Assembly (NCBI RefSeq): GCF_000219625.1
Contig: NC_018216.1
Location: forward strand, 2,604,001 to 2,668,000
DNA: 64,000 nucleotides
Source of the DNA: Zymoseptoria tritici IPO323
Taxonomy: Eukaryota > Ascomycota > Dothideomycetes > Mycosphaerellales > Mycosphaerellaceae
Reading direction: 5' to 3'
Below the pieces are notes generated by a model. That model saw only the letters and a program-made list of their open reading frames with translations. It was not told where the DNA came from and did not search any database. A program made the position numbers and the translations under genes. Positions 1-12,865 of this stretch are shown in pieces. The first letter of the stretch is position 1. Every line of letters begins with the position of its first letter.

Positions 1-1681
<1,681 letters not shown>

Positions 1682-2869
1682 GAGGACCCACCACTACACC
1701 GCGGCGGAAGGGAGACTCGAGTCTCGTTTCCCGTCATCAATCACTCCAATAAGAGCAAAAGCATCCCAAATTTGCTGACCGCAATTGCTCTACTCCGACC
1801 TCGCATTTTGCATCATTACTGGCGTTCGGTACGGCTGATACCCCTGGTTTCTCGATTCGGCTGGCATCTTTCTGTTTTCTCGCGTCAAAATTCGAGCGTG
1901 CATTTTACGGCTGATCAGCCACCTATACCACCATCCTCTTCTCCTTTGTTCAACCTGGCTGGAATGGACCCATACTACAACGGGCACTTAATACCGGATT
2001 TGCCTGTGGATGGCAAACTCTGAAAAATATGCAACTCTATCTGAGTTGCCTGCGGCGAGCTTTTGTTTGCCAGTGACGAGTGAAATGACGGAGGGTGTAA
2101 TATACATAGTAATAAGGCTGGCATCTAGCAAGCCACAAGGAGGGGGAGGAAGATTATCAGATCAGGATGGGTCTGGAGTTGTGCTGGTACAACAACATCT
2201 TTGCCATCCTGCACAGCAATGGTACAGCGGGCACGCGCAGAATCGAGTCTCATCTCGTGGCGAATCGGCATCTTTTGGCGATCCGCACAGGGCATGCTGG
2301 TGACCCGTGCTTTCGTTATCGAAAACTCATATGTCAAGAATTAGTAAAAGTAATAGTAATGCCCGTTCTCAAACAGTTCCGTCTTCCTCTCACAAGCACG
2401 ATGATTCCGCGTGTGCAGTCCGTCTGTGATTGTCATACTTTGGGCAATAACTGTCAAGCTTGGATATCTCCATAAAAAATCAAAGTCGGAGCAGGACCCA
2501 GCTTGCCAGCTTGCCAGCTCGCAAGGACGAACCATGAAAGTCAAAAAGTCCCTCCCGTCCATTTGCATCATTCCCGTCCTCTCCTTCAACTTCTCTCATT
2601 CATCAGCACAGCACAACTTTTACAGCATCAAAAACAAGACCTCGAGTACAAATACTGCGCTTCTTACACTTGCATCGACCAGGCCGACCAGTGGTACCAC
2701 CAATTGCCAACGCGGATTCGCTCCAGCACTTGTTTGCTCCGACGCACCCCGCGCTTGCGCACATCTGCTAGTTCTACCTAGCTCTTCCATCTTTCAACGC
2801 CCTTGCTTGGGACAACATATTCACCAAACACACTTCACTTGCAAAATTTGCACGTGTCAACGCGACTTG
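1682..2869. other. Intergenic region
   Basis: About 1.2 kb between two plus-strand genes. It holds the 3' flank of the zinc-finger gene and the 5' flank of the next gene. The open frame of the next gene continues upstream to 2411, but the residues before the ATG at 2870 look non-coding. I see no RNA gene or repeat here. Confidence 0.5.
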
Positions 2870-4252
2870 ATGGCGCGCTCAACCCCCACCAACGTCGTCG
2901 ATGCATCCTCCTCATCAACACCAGCGACACCAAGCCGCATCTCAAAGGCTCGACTACAGCGCTCACGCTTGGCAAACGTTGTGACTAGGAATCGCAGCAG
3001 AATGGCAGCGGAAATCAGCAGTGATGTTGTATCGCAAGAAATCGAGGAAGAACCACAAGTTGTCGCTGGGTCGAGTAGGACAAAGGGAAAAGGCAGGGCT
3101 CTGGTGTCGCCAGATCAGCTTGACCTGGACATGGAGATTGCGATGGGACTTGAGATGAGCGACAGAGAAGCGCTTGAGGACGGTGAGATGATGATCGAAG
3201 AGCCGGACAAGGTTGACGAGATTTGTCCCATCTTGGACAAGGACGAGAAGCCATTCCCGATCATGTTGTTGCCGACCGAAATTCGACTCGAGATCTACAG
3301 AGCATGTCTGACCCGGCCGTACTCGATCTTGCTGTCCAAAAGGGAACAGCCCCACGCCGTTGACGCAGAGACCGAGGTCGATAAGGATTATGAGGTAATA
3401 AACGAGCAGGAACAACTCCGAGATGTCGCTAACGTAGAGCAGCCCGACCACATTCCCTTGCCGCCTAGCCCCTCTGGTTCCCGCCGCGGTCTCAGCATCG
3501 GCTCCCTTTGCGATCAGGGTGACGCCCGGGGCAGCCGCCGGATTCGCCTTCTACGAACCCATTCGCGCTCCGGCAGCGGCAGCAGTGATTCCAATCGTGG
3601 CATCTTCCCGTCCGTTTTCAACGCAAGTGGTGATCGCGCTGTGCGCCAAAGTGGTACTCGCAAGAAAGTCTATACTCCAGTCAGCGAGCCGCCACGCAAC
3701 CAGACTCAAGACCCTCTCCTTGTCAACATCCTCCGCGTGAGCAAGGAAGTGTACAAAGAAGCACGCAGCGTCATCTACAGCGAGAACATCTTCACTCTGG
3801 ACCTCAACACTGCAATGACTACCCTTGGATGCCTACACCAGCGCTCCAGGCGCCACATCAAGCACATCGAGCTTGAAATCCCGACCTACAACGAGATTCT
3901 CGAGCGCTTCCAGGAGACTGTGCGCCTGCATATCCGTTATTGCTCGGGATTGAAGACATTTGTCATCCACATGCCCTTCACGCTTCCTGGCGCGGACGGC
4001 AGCGGGACGTCCGGTAACACGACCGTGTATGCCAACGGCTTCGACATCCTCCGCTGGCTGCCTCAGGAATGCGCCATTGTGCTCAAAGGCAACATCTGCA
4101 CTGAGATCACAGCCGTGGTGGACAAGCACTTGCATCTTGCCAAGACGCTTGACAAGGTACGTCATGGTGCTCTTCAGTACAGCTCAATCCCCTACGAAGA
4201 CTGCTTGCGCAACATCGAGAGGAGGAAGAACGACGCTGCGGCAGCTTTGTAG
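2870..4252 (+). CDS. F-box-like / DUF7730-type fungal protein
   Basis: Single-exon gene for a protein of about 460 aa. After a Ser/Thr-rich, then acidic N-terminus, residues ~132-150 carry LLPTEIRLEIYRACL, the helix typical of fungal F-box-like proteins (LPxEIRxxIY). Around residues 290-316 comes the companion motif, ILRVSKEVYKEARSVIYSEN, found in the same large ascomycete family. Between them is a Ser/Arg-rich insertion. F-box members of this group recruit targets to SCF ubiquitin ligases; whether this one does is inference. The ATG at 2870 was chosen because the in-frame extension upstream (including an ATG at 2534) looks like translated leader. Substrate and role are unknown. Confidence 0.7.
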   Translation: MARSTPTNVVDASSSSTPATPSRISKARLQRSRLANVVTRNRSRMAAEISSDVVSQEIEEEPQVVAGSSRTKGKGRALVSPDQLDLDMEIAMGLEMSDREALEDGEMMIEEPDKVDEICPILDKDEKPFPIMLLPTEIRLEIYRACLTRPYSILLSKREQPHAVDAETEVDKDYEVINEQEQLRDVANVEQPDHIPLPPSPSGSRRGLSIGSLCDQGDARGSRRIRLLRTHSRSGSGSSDSNRGIFPSVFNASGDRAVRQSGTRKKVYTPVSEPPRNQTQDPLLVNILRVSKEVYKEARSVIYSENIFTLDLNTAMTTLGCLHQRSRRHIKHIELEIPTYNEILERFQETVRLHIRYCSGLKTFVIHMPFTLPGADGSGTSGNTTVYANGFDILRWLPQECAIVLKGNICTEITAVVDKHLHLAKTLDKVRHGALQYSSIPYEDCLRNIERRKNDAAAAL

Positions 4253-4964
4253 AGCAGTCGGTGCTACAAAGAGTAGTCGACACGTCGAGGTTTTTCATTC
4301 CGATCTGCTTTGTTATTTGTGCATTGCTGAGACCTCTCTTCTTCTTCTTCAGCTCGCATACGCTCGACGACAATTGATCTCGAACGAGACTGGTCCATCG
4401 ACACCTCGATGAAAACGAAGGGCCGCGGTACCTCACGAACGAAACGACAAGCACAGTATGAAGAGGACGGAATGATTCCTCAACCAGAATTTACTTCAGG
4501 ACGGTGGACGTCAGCACCTTTGAGGCATCAGGCATCAGGCCAGTTTGACTTGGATGGCCTCGGTCGGTTGGAGAAAGGCACAGTGCTCGATGTTGTGGCA
4601 ACGCACATCGCAGGAACGAGGCAGTACCTTTCAGATCGCGCTTAGACGGGCTGGACGCGAAGGATCATGGACGATGAGAGAGGGCGGCATGACAGCTAGT
4701 TGAACAGTATGACTTCGATCATGCCCAACCTGGATTTGACGTGCCTTCAACCTTTTTTTAAGGGACGTCCGTAGCCACCAGTAGGTGCATGATACCACAG
4801 ATGATCGGGAAGAAGGACAGGCGAAATGTCGACACATTCTCGCAAACACATTCTGACGGCTTAATTCGCTGTTGCTTTTGGCCCATCCTGTAGCATTCCA
4901 TAACTCCACGCTAAGTTCAAAATCGTAACAACCAGGATACCGCTCCGTCTCCAAAACCAGCACC
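4253..4964. other. Intergenic region between convergent genes
   Basis: About 0.7 kb between the 3' ends of the F-box-like gene (plus) and the TFIIE-beta gene (minus). It should contain both polyadenylation regions. Nothing else was recognised. Confidence 0.5.
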
Positions 4965-5828
4965 TCATCTCTTGTTGTAGTCCTTGAGAATGCCCGTCAT
5001 GTGCGAATTGGTCGTCTTCATGCCTCCCCTGCGGTTCGGCCGCTTGCGATCCTTCTTCTTGTTATCCGTCTTGTTCGTCTCCTTCACCTGACTCGTAGGC
5101 GTGAGCCCAGCTTTCTCCAGCTCAGTCCTGATCTCCGTCTCCGTCGGAGGCAACTTCGTCTTGTTCCAGAACTCGCGAAAGTCGTCGTCGATGTGCACGT
5201 GGTAGGACGGGGAGTCGGGCCAGACCATCTTCGGGGTGTTGTCCTTGGTCAATCGTGTTACCAGAATTGCACCTTCCTTTTCAAGCGCGTCGATGGCGGG
5301 AATGCAGCCTGGCCAGCCGTCTTTCAGTTCCTTCACGGGAATTCCTCTGGCTGTAATTTGGCGTGCGAGGTAGTTCTTGAGTTCCTCCGCGTTGGTGACA
5401 GGGTGCTGTGGACGGTAGCGGAAGCTATCATGGCCGTTGCCGCTTTCACTCTTTGAGACGAACTGCACGCGCTCATTACCAGCGAGGGCTGTTCGGATGA
5501 AAGGGATGTTCTTCTGGGCGTCGAGTGGGAGGGATAGATGTCGTATGAGCTCGTCAAAGGGCAGAGCTTGAGGGTTCTTGCTCTTGAGGTAGCCGACGGC
5601 GAAATTGACTTGTGTCAAGAGCTCGTTGCCGCTGCCACCGCTGGGTGCGGCAAAGGCCGTCTCATGGCTACGTTTGGTGAGGTCGACGGTAGCTGGCGCG
5701 GGAGTGGATGGCTTTGGAGTGGAGATGCGAGCGGGCGCTGTGGACGATGGGCGCGATTGGGATACGTTGCGAGAGGTGGCGTCGGCGTATTCGCTTTTGA
5801 ATTTGGCGAGCGATCCTTGGAGGGCCAT
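4965..5828 (-). CDS. tfa2: Transcription initiation factor IIE subunit beta
   Basis: Intronless, 287 aa. TFIIE-beta pairs with TFIIE-alpha in the RNA polymerase II pre-initiation complex, where it helps load and regulate TFIIH. After a Ser/Thr/Pro-rich N-terminus (residues 1-60), residues ~70-145 form the winged-helix core (FAVGYLKSKNPQALPFDELI...), followed by a second winged-helix-like segment (YLARQITARGIPVKELKDGW). The basic C-terminus RRGGMKTTNSHMTGILKDY is the hallmark tail of the family. Length matches fungal Tfa2. It is divergent to the Mlp1 gene, sharing a 0.6 kb upstream region. Confidence 0.9.
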   Translation of the reverse strand: MALQGSLAKFKSEYADATSRNVSQSRPSSTAPARISTPKPSTPAPATVDLTKRSHETAFAAPSGGSGNELLTQVNFAVGYLKSKNPQALPFDELIRHLSLPLDAQKNIPFIRTALAGNERVQFVSKSESGNGHDSFRYRPQHPVTNAEELKNYLARQITARGIPVKELKDGWPGCIPAIDALEKEGAILVTRLTKDNTPKMVWPDSPSYHVHIDDDFREFWNKTKLPPTETEIRTELEKAGLTPTSQVKETNKTDNKKKDRKRPNRRGGMKTTNSHMTGILKDYNKR

Positions 5829-6442
5829 GGTGGTGGGCTTGTGCGGAGAGTGGGAGGAGGTGAGGTGTTCAAGGCCTAGAGACTTCAGTCAAGAGCTCCG
5901 GGCTTGTAGTTCAAGTGCGAGTGATGCAGTGCAGAGCGTTTGACATGTGTCACTCGGATCGGCTGCTTGGGAGTGAAGTGAGCAAGGGATGGTGAAGTGA
6001 AGTCGAAGTGACTGATGAGACGGGAGCTTCACAGATGAGCCTCACTTCTTATGTAAGGTAGGGTAGGAGGTAAGGTAACTCTGGAGGCGAGCCTTTGTAC
6101 CGCGCCCTTTTACGGAGGGACAATATCCCCAGAGTTTATGTATTGGGATGTGCCTTCCAGTCACACGTACACCTTGTTAATGTAGCTGTCCTGCTCACTT
6201 GCAACAAAGTTGTCTCGTTCACGTTCAATCGCTGCTCTATCGACCGGATGCGGGTGCGGGCGCTGCCGCACTGACGCTAGGGAAGCAGGTCGCGCCTTCG
6301 ACAAAGCCGTCTTCACACGCGAACACCTTCACTTCGACTTCTTCATCGACAGAACTTCACCTTCCGCGTCGCACCTCCCTGGTCAATCACACATGGGAGA
6401 GCCGACAATGGTGTGACCACCACTCTAATCACCAGAGCAACG
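5829..6442. promoter_or_regulatory. Divergent promoter region (TFIIE-beta / Mlp1)
   Basis: 614 bp between two head-to-head start codons, so it must hold the promoters and 5' leaders of both genes. No clear TATA box was seen. A short purine/GTA-rich stretch around 6050-6090 (repeated GGTA steps) is the only visible structure. Confidence 0.4.
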
Positions 6443-9400
6443 ATGCGGACACGCGCCCAGGTCGACGCCGGCGGCGTTGACACGGCGTACATCGCCAACA
6501 CCTTTGAGCTCGCCGAAACCGATGTCCAAACCTTGCTCGACCAACCAACCGCGGAACTGGTCAAAGACTTCCTGCACTCGATCGCTACCAAGGCTCAGGA
6601 GTATGACGCTCTCAAAGCGGAGAAATTAAAGGTCGACGTGGAGTTGGAAAACACTGTGCGGACCACCGACTCAAAGTTGAAAGCCCAGAAGACCGCGGTG
6701 ACCCGACATGCGAAAGAGATTGAAGAGCTACGTCAAAAGCTGAACGAATCTGAAGCTGCACGTGAGACTCTTGCAACTGAAATTGATCAGCTGCGTTCAA
6801 CCACCTCCGGCTCGTCAGCAGAAACACAAACGCTCCGGCAGAGGATCGACACACTCGAGGCTTCCAACCGAGATGCTTTGGCTTTGGTCGAGAGTAAATC
6901 CACCGAGAAGGATCGAATCGCGACAGAGCTTTCGGAGCAGCACTCGAAGCTTCTCACTCTCCGCCGCGAAGTCAGCCAGCTCGAAGAGCGCAACCAGTCA
7001 CTCGAGAATGCTGCTTCTTCCCAGAAATTCAAGGTGCAGACTCTTCAGCAAGAAATCGAACTGCTTAAGAAGAACAACGAATGGCACTCGACTGAGCTCC
7101 AGACTCGAAGCCAAGAGCACGCGAAGTTCAGGAAGGAGCGCAATGCGAGAATCTCAAACCTCGAACGTGAGCTCGAGGACAGCAATGCCACTGTGGAGGC
7201 ATTGAAGCGAACGGAAGTCACTCTGCGACAGCGACTGGACGAGGTGCAAGCCAAAGCTGATGAGGCATTTGCACGGATTGCGAGCCTGCAGGAGGAAGCC
7301 GCGAGGAAAGAGCAGAGCTTCAAGGCGGAATTGGATGGGAGCAAGCGTCTCGCAGAGCTGCAAGCACAAAACGCGGCAACACACAAGGCGCGTTTGCAGG
7401 AAGTACAAGCTCAAGTCGACCAGCTCAAGGATGATGCCGCGGACGAGATCGGCCGCCTACAAGCTGAGATTGAGACAGAGCGCGGAGACAAGGAGGACGC
7501 TGAGCGCAAGGTGGCTGAGCTGGAAATCACTGTCGAGCGATTAGAGCAACAGCCACGGGCATCTCGACCAGGCACGCCATTACGCAATGGCGGTATCGAA
7601 CCGCAGACGCCTGGAAGACTGGGTTCGCGCGCCGCTTCTCCGGCTATGCCAGGATCCATGCGCAAGACTGTCGGCGGCTTGACCTTTAGTCAACTGTACG
7701 CTAGTTACACGGAAGCCCAGGAAGAATTGGACAACGAGCGACGACGCACCAACAAGCTTGCAACCGCAATGGACGAACTCATCAACGAGATGGAGACTAG
7801 GAAGCCAGAGCTCGAGGATATGCGCGCAGAACAAGAGCGATTGGAGAATGAAATCCTTAACTTCTCTAGCCTGCTGGACGATGCCAACGACAATCGCGAC
7901 GGCGCCGCGAGGGAAGCGCAGCGATGGCAGGGTGAAGCTGAAGTTGCCGCACGTGAGGGCCAGATCCTTCGACAGCAACTTCGTGACCTTTCGGCGCAGG
8001 TCAAGATCCTGCTGGTTGAGCTCCAGAGCCGCGATTCTGGCCTTGGCGAACTTTCTGCTGATGAGCGCCTGCAGCTGGAGCGCGCCGCTCGTGGAGAGCT
8101 AGATGACGGCTCCCTCGACGATATGACCAGCACCGGACACTTGATCTCTGAGCGACTCGTCATCTTCCGCGATGTTTCTGACTTGCAAGCGCAGAACGAG
8201 AAGCTTCTGCGTCTCACACGCGAGCTTGGCGAGCAAATGGAGGGCGAGGAAGCTCGTGAAAAGGCTCGACGATCTGCCGCAGACGCTCAAGAGGTCGATG
8301 AACTTCGCCAACAGGTCGGACGGTACAAGGACGAACTGCAAGCCACGGCTACTCAGATTGACAGCTACATGAAGGAGCGAGACATGTTCCGTCGTATGCT
8401 TCAACATCGTGGTCAATTGGCTCCAGACGCCGACCTCCAGTCGATGTTTGGCCAGAGCGTCATGGTGCCCGGTACGCCTCAGCGCAACAGCGTCGGCCCG
8501 CCTGCGACGCCTCGAAGTAAGGATGCGGATGACTACCAGAAGCTGTTGAAGGAGCAACAGAACTACTTCGATCAGTACCGCGAAGAGACCTCCATCGACC
8601 GCCGTCAGTTGAAGGAGCAGGTGGATGCCCTCGCACGCGAGAAGAGCACTTTGCAGGCCGACATCGCCCGGGCGCAATCCCAGATCACTCTCGCAACAGA
8701 GCGTTACGAGATGCTCCAATCCAACTTCACGGCCGCGCGCAATGAGAACACTGAGCTTCAGAAACGTTCGCAGCAGCTGGCTGAACAGGCAGCGAAGCAG
8801 GATCTGCGCACTCAGCAGGTCGCTGAAGAGCTGGTGGAGGCTCGTTCTATGATGGATTCACTTCGCAATGAGAACGCAAATACCAAGGCCGAGCGGGAGC
8901 TCTGGAAGCGCATTGAATCCCGCTTGACTGAGGACAACAAGGCGCTCATGGATGAGCGAAGCCGGCTTAACAAGATCGTCACCGATCTTCAGAATCTGCA
9001 GAACGAGCGTGAGCTCACTGAATCTGAAAATCGGCGCCGTACTCAAAGCCGTGTCGAGTCTTTGGAATCCGAGCTGGCCAGCGCGAAAAAGAAGCTGGAG
9101 TCCGAGGTCGAGGAGAGCAGGAAGGCTGCCTTGCGTCGCGAGTACGAAGAAGGCCAAAGCAGGACACGCATCGACGATCTTGTCAAGAGTTTGGGCAACG
9201 TCCGCGAAGAGCTTGTCGCTGCCAAGACCACCCGCGATCAACTGCAATCGCGTGTGGATGAGATGAAGATCGAACTGCGTGCTGCTGAGGAGAAGGTCAC
9301 CGCTCTACAACCTCGACCGACAGCTCGCGCGGAGCCGAGCCAGCAGAGCCAGCAGCCTACGGAGAGCAGCGGAGAACTGCCTACTGAACAACGCCTTGCC

Positions 9401-12400
9401 ATTGAGGCTTCCGATCTTCGGCGGGATCTTGAGCTTTCCAAGACTGAGCTTGAGAACGCCAAGCAGCAGATTGAGCAGTTCCGCGCATTCGCTCAGTCGG
9501 CTGAAGAGGAGCTTGCCAGCTTCACTCAAACCGCCGATCAGTACAAGGAGGACAACGATCAGGTTTTGGCGGAGAAGGATGCTAAGATCAAGGAGCTCGA
9601 GGAGCGCGTCGAGGATATCACCTCTGAGTTGACAACGACGAACAACCAGCTTTCAGAGATCCGTACCAAGGCGGACGATAGCAGTCGCGAGCTTGCCGAG
9701 AAGCAGGCAACTTTCGACGCCGAATTGACTCGCCTTCGCGACGATGTCAAACGCCACGCCGAGGAGAAGACCCTCTTCCAACAGGACATCAAGGCGCAGG
9801 CTGACATCGCCCAAGAGGCCCAGCAGGCGTACGACGCGGAGTTGTTCAAGCATGCAGAGGCAGCGAAGTCTCTCCAGACACTTCGCAAAGAGCACAACGA
9901 GCTGCGCACGGAGGTCGCAAGCATCAAGGCTGAGGCTGAGGCCGCCAAGGCCAATCTGGAGCGCGGAGAGGAGAGCTGGAGCGAACAGCGTGAGCGCTTC
10001 GAGCGTGAACTCGAGGAAGTCAAGCGCCGACGACAGGACGCTGATGAGCAGAACAAGCTACTGCACACGCAAATGGAGTCGTTCTCGACGGAGCTCGCAG
10101 CACTACGTCAAGGTCGGGCTGCTGCCACCGCCAACGACGACGGTGCTCGTGAAGCAACGCCTTCCGGCTCCAGTAGCGATGGCAATCTCCAGGAAGTCAT
10201 CAAGTTCCTCCGTCGCGAGAAGGAGATTGTTGACGTCCAATACGAGTTATCCATCCAGGAAGCCAAGCGCCTGCAGCAGCAACTTGACTATGCCAATACG
10301 CAGCTGGAGGAAGCTAGGCAGAAACTCGTCGACGAACGCCGCCAGAGTGCTGACAAGGTCGCTTCAGAAGGGAGCACGAACAAGCTCGCACAGACCATCA
10401 CGGAGCTGAATCTCTATCGAGAGTCTGCTGTCACTCTCCGAAATGAGGCGAGAGTGTCAAGGGAGAAGCTCGAAGAGAAGGCGAAGGAACTCGAGCGCCT
10501 CTTCGCGGAGCTCGAACCGCTCAAAGGACGGGTCGGTGAGCTCGAGGGCGAGCTGGAGATCAAGGAGGGTGAAATGAAGCTCCTTCAGAACGATCGCGAC
10601 CACTGGCGCGAGCGCACGCAAAACATCATCAGCAAGTATGATCGTGTCGATCCGGCTCAGCTCGAGGAGCTCAACAAGCAGCTCGAAGATCTGAAGGCAG
10701 AGAAGGCGCGACTTGAGGCCGAGCAGGCTCCGTTGAAAGCACAAGTTGAGGGTGTCGATGCGCGCCTTGCAGAGGAAACCGAGAAGCTTTCAAAGAACTT
10801 TGAAGAGCGCATCACGCGGTTCAAACAGCAAGCCAAAGATCAGGACAAGAAGCGTCGAGAGGAAATCACAAACGCGACCAACAATCTTACTCAGGCGAAT
10901 GCAGAGCTCTCCACCGCTACCAGTGAGCTAGAGAGAACGCGAACGGATCTCACCGAAGCACAATCTGCGCTCGAGGAAGCTCGTGCGAATGCTGCAAAGC
11001 CTCAGACAGGAGGCGTCGAGGAGGGCGAAGTCGATGAGACCGGATCAGGTCAGGATGCAGAGCGTGCTGCTCTTCAAGCTCGCATTGGCGAAGCAGAGGC
11101 CAGCGCTCAGGAGCAGCGCACTCGAGCAGAAGCTTTGGACGCTGACGTGCAGCGCCTGCAGAGTCGCGTCCAAGAGCTCGAAACACAGATCACGAACCTG
11201 CAGCATCAAGTCGAAGCTGCTCATGCTACTACTGATGAAGGTGGACAAGCCGCGGCATCTACCACCGACTCGGAGACGCTTGTGAAACTTCAGCAAGATC
11301 TTGCGACTGCTCAGCAAGAAGTCGAGACACTCCGTGCAAACGCTCAGGAAAAATCTTCAGAGCCTGTGGCGAACGCCGAGCCTGCAACTGGAGAGGTGTC
11401 TGTCGCAGATCAGATCGCCGAGGAAGTCGCACGACTTCGACAGGAGCTCGAGCAGCAACACGCGCTTGCCATCAGCCAAATGGAGGAGTCGGGAAAGCAG
11501 AAGGAAGCAAAGTTGAAGCAAGGCCTCCATCGTCAACTCAATGAAGGCAGAGCTAGGCAACGAGAGGAGGCAGAGGCGGAGCTCAGCATCAAGCACTCTG
11601 CAGAGATCCAGCAACTTAAGGCCGAGCATCAAGCTGCAATTGAGCGCCTGCAAGCGGAACATAAACTCGAGCTTGAGAAACTCAGCAAGGCAGGAGCTGC
11701 TGCTGTCGACCAAGTCACTGCATCCCCAGCTGTCAAATCGGGGGCCACCAAGGCAGACCTGAACCTGGAGTCTCTTGACTTGTCAGAAGATCAAGCCAAG
11801 ACGTTGATCAAGAGCAATGCGGTCCTCAATAAGATTCTTAAGCAGAACATTATCAGCCAAATCGACAAGCAGACCGCAAAGCTGAAGGCCACTATCGTCG
11901 AGAAGGACGAAGAAATTGCCAAGCTCAAGGTCGCGTTGGAAAACGCTAACCTAGGCCCAGCAGCCGATGCTACTGACAGCGATAAGGCTTCGCAGGAAGA
12001 GCTGAGGCAACAGCTTGAGGCTGCCAAAGCCGACAAGGAAGTGGCAGTACGACAAGCGACTGAGAATGCCGAGAAGAAAGCAAAGGTTCAGCTCAACATG
12101 CGTGACTTGTTCAAAGCGAAGATCGATGCCATCAAGAAAGCCGTGCAGGAGACGCCCGAAAAGACAATTAAGGAAGTTTGGGAAGTCGCGGACAAGGCCC
12201 GACCACCTCCAGCAGCAGCGAAGCCAGCGCTGCCTACATCGGCAACACCTGCGGCGGCTTCGTCGGTCAATGGAACGTCTGCTGTTCCGGCATCGCCAGC
12301 ACAGAGTCAACCTCCGACCGCTGCTCCCCAGACAGGGCAGGCAAACACCCAGGACAAATTGAAGGCGAGAGCAGAACGTTTTGGCACTGGCCCAGCGTCA

Positions 12401-12865
12401 GCGACTGCCAGCCCAACACAGCTTAACGCTCCACGTCCAGCAGGCTCCCCGAATCCCCAAGCGTCGACCTTCACTCCCGGAGTGTCCGCGCCGGTACAGC
12501 CACAATCCCGTCTACCTAACGTACCGGGCCAGCGTAGTGCCTCCTCTGGCATTCCACAGCCAGGTGGAGCTGTTGGTGGCAGCAAATTGCCGAAAGCGCC
12601 AAGTCGCCAAGGCAGTATGTCCGCCGCTGGTGCCGGCTTTCAGTTCCAAGGAGCAGCATCAACCCAGAAGCCAGGAGCAGGAGCAGCGCCACAGCGTGGG
12701 GGACTTGCAGCTTCCAGTCTCCCGCGAGGCGGAGCTGGCCGTGGAACTTTTGGTGCGCCATCCCGTGGAGGTGCGCAAGCCGGTCAGAAGCGTTCGCATG
12801 AAGGCGGCGATGGAGGAGATGGGAAGCGACCCAGAGGCGGTGGATCGACAGGCGGACCCAACTAG
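6443..12865 (+). CDS. mlp1: Nuclear pore basket protein Mlp1/TPR-like
   Basis: Single open frame of 2140 aa, almost entirely coiled coil: long runs rich in Glu, Lys, Gln, Arg, Leu and Ala with heptad spacing from about residue 45 to 1850. Glycine/proline-containing breaks occur near 370-420 and 680-710. The C-terminus (from ~1890) is low complexity, Ala/Pro/Gly-rich, and ends with a basic KRSHEGGDGGDGKRPRGGG tail. The N-terminal block (TLLDQPTAELVKDFL, then KAQEYDALKAEKLKVDVELE) is typical of ascomycete Mlp1/TPR. The family lines the nuclear basket and acts in mRNA quality control and checkpoint tethering. The frame extends to 6413, but the ATG at 6443 is the first Met and fits the family start. 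No intron is needed, which is unusual for its size but plausible. Confidence 0.88.
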   Translation: MRTRAQVDAGGVDTAYIANTFELAETDVQTLLDQPTAELVKDFLHSIATKAQEYDALKAEKLKVDVELENTVRTTDSKLKAQKTAVTRHAKEIEELRQKLNESEAARETLATEIDQLRSTTSGSSAETQTLRQRIDTLEASNRDALALVESKSTEKDRIATELSEQHSKLLTLRREVSQLEERNQSLENAASSQKFKVQTLQQEIELLKKNNEWHSTELQTRSQEHAKFRKERNARISNLERELEDSNATVEALKRTEVTLRQRLDEVQAKADEAFARIASLQEEAARKEQSFKAELDGSKRLAELQAQNAATHKARLQEVQAQVDQLKDDAADEIGRLQAEIETERGDKEDAERKVAELEITVERLEQQPRASRPGTPLRNGGIEPQTPGRLGSRAASPAMPGSMRKTVGGLTFSQLYASYTEAQEELDNERRRTNKLATAMDELINEMETRKPELEDMRAEQERLENEILNFSSLLDDANDNRDGAAREAQRWQGEAEVAAREGQILRQQLRDLSAQVKILLVELQSRDSGLGELSADERLQLERAARGELDDGSLDDMTSTGHLISERLVIFRDVSDLQAQNEKLLRLTRELGEQMEGEEAREKARRSAADAQEVDELRQQVGRYKDELQATATQIDSYMKERDMFRRMLQHRGQLAPDADLQSMFGQSVMVPGTPQRNSVGPPATPRSKDADDYQKLLKEQQNYFDQYREETSIDRRQLKEQVDALAREKSTLQADIARAQSQITLATERYEMLQSNFTAARNENTELQKRSQQLAEQAAKQDLRTQQVAEELVEARSMMDSLRNENANTKAERELWKRIESRLTEDNKALMDERSRLNKIVTDLQNLQNERELTESENRRRTQSRVESLESELASAKKKLESEVEESRKAALRREYEEGQSRTRIDDLVKSLGNVREELVAAKTTRDQLQSRVDEMKIELRAAEEKVTALQPRPTARAEPSQQSQQPTESSGELPTEQRLAIEASDLRRDLELSKTELENAKQQIEQFRAFAQSAEEELASFTQTADQYKEDNDQVLAEKDAKIKELEERVEDITSELTTTNNQLSEIRTKADDSSRELAEKQATFDAELTRLRDDVKRHAEEKTLFQQDIKAQADIAQEAQQAYDAELFKHAEAAKSLQTLRKEHNELRTEVASIKAEAEAAKANLERGEESWSEQRERFERELEEVKRRRQDADEQNKLLHTQMESFSTELAALRQGRAAATANDDGAREATPSGSSSDGNLQEVIKFLRREKEIVDVQYELSIQEAKRLQQQLDYANTQLEEARQKLVDERRQSADKVASEGSTNKLAQTITELNLYRESAVTLRNEARVSREKLEEKAKELERLFAELEPLKGRVGELEGELEIKEGEMKLLQNDRDHWRERTQNIISKYDRVDPAQLEELNKQLEDLKAEKARLEAEQAPLKAQVEGVDARLAEETEKLSKNFEERITRFKQQAKDQDKKRREEITNATNNLTQANAELSTATSELERTRTDLTEAQSALEEARANAAKPQTGGVEEGEVDETGSGQDAERAALQARIGEAEASAQEQRTRAEALDADVQRLQSRVQELETQITNLQHQVEAAHATTDEGGQAAASTTDSETLVKLQQDLATAQQEVETLRANAQEKSSEPVANAEPATGEVSVADQIAEEVARLRQELEQQHALAISQMEESGKQKEAKLKQGLHRQLNEGRARQREEAEAELSIKHSAEIQQLKAEHQAAIERLQAEHKLELEKLSKAGAAAVDQVTASPAVKSGATKADLNLESLDLSEDQAKTLIKSNAVLNKILKQNIISQIDKQTAKLKATIVEKDEEIAKLKVALENANLGPAADATDSDKASQEELRQQLEAAKADKEVAVRQATENAEKKAKVQLNMRDLFKAKIDAIKKAVQETPEKTIKEVWEVADKARPPPAAAKPALPTSATPAAASSVNGTSAVPASPAQSQPPTAAPQTGQANTQDKLKARAERFGTGPASATASPTQLNAPRPAGSPNPQASTFTPGVSAPVQPQSRLPNVPGQRSASSGIPQPGGAVGGSKLPKAPSRQGSMSAAGAGFQFQGAASTQKPGAGAAPQRGGLAASSLPRGGAGRGTFGAPSRGGAQAGQKRSHEGGDGGDGKRPRGGGSTGGPN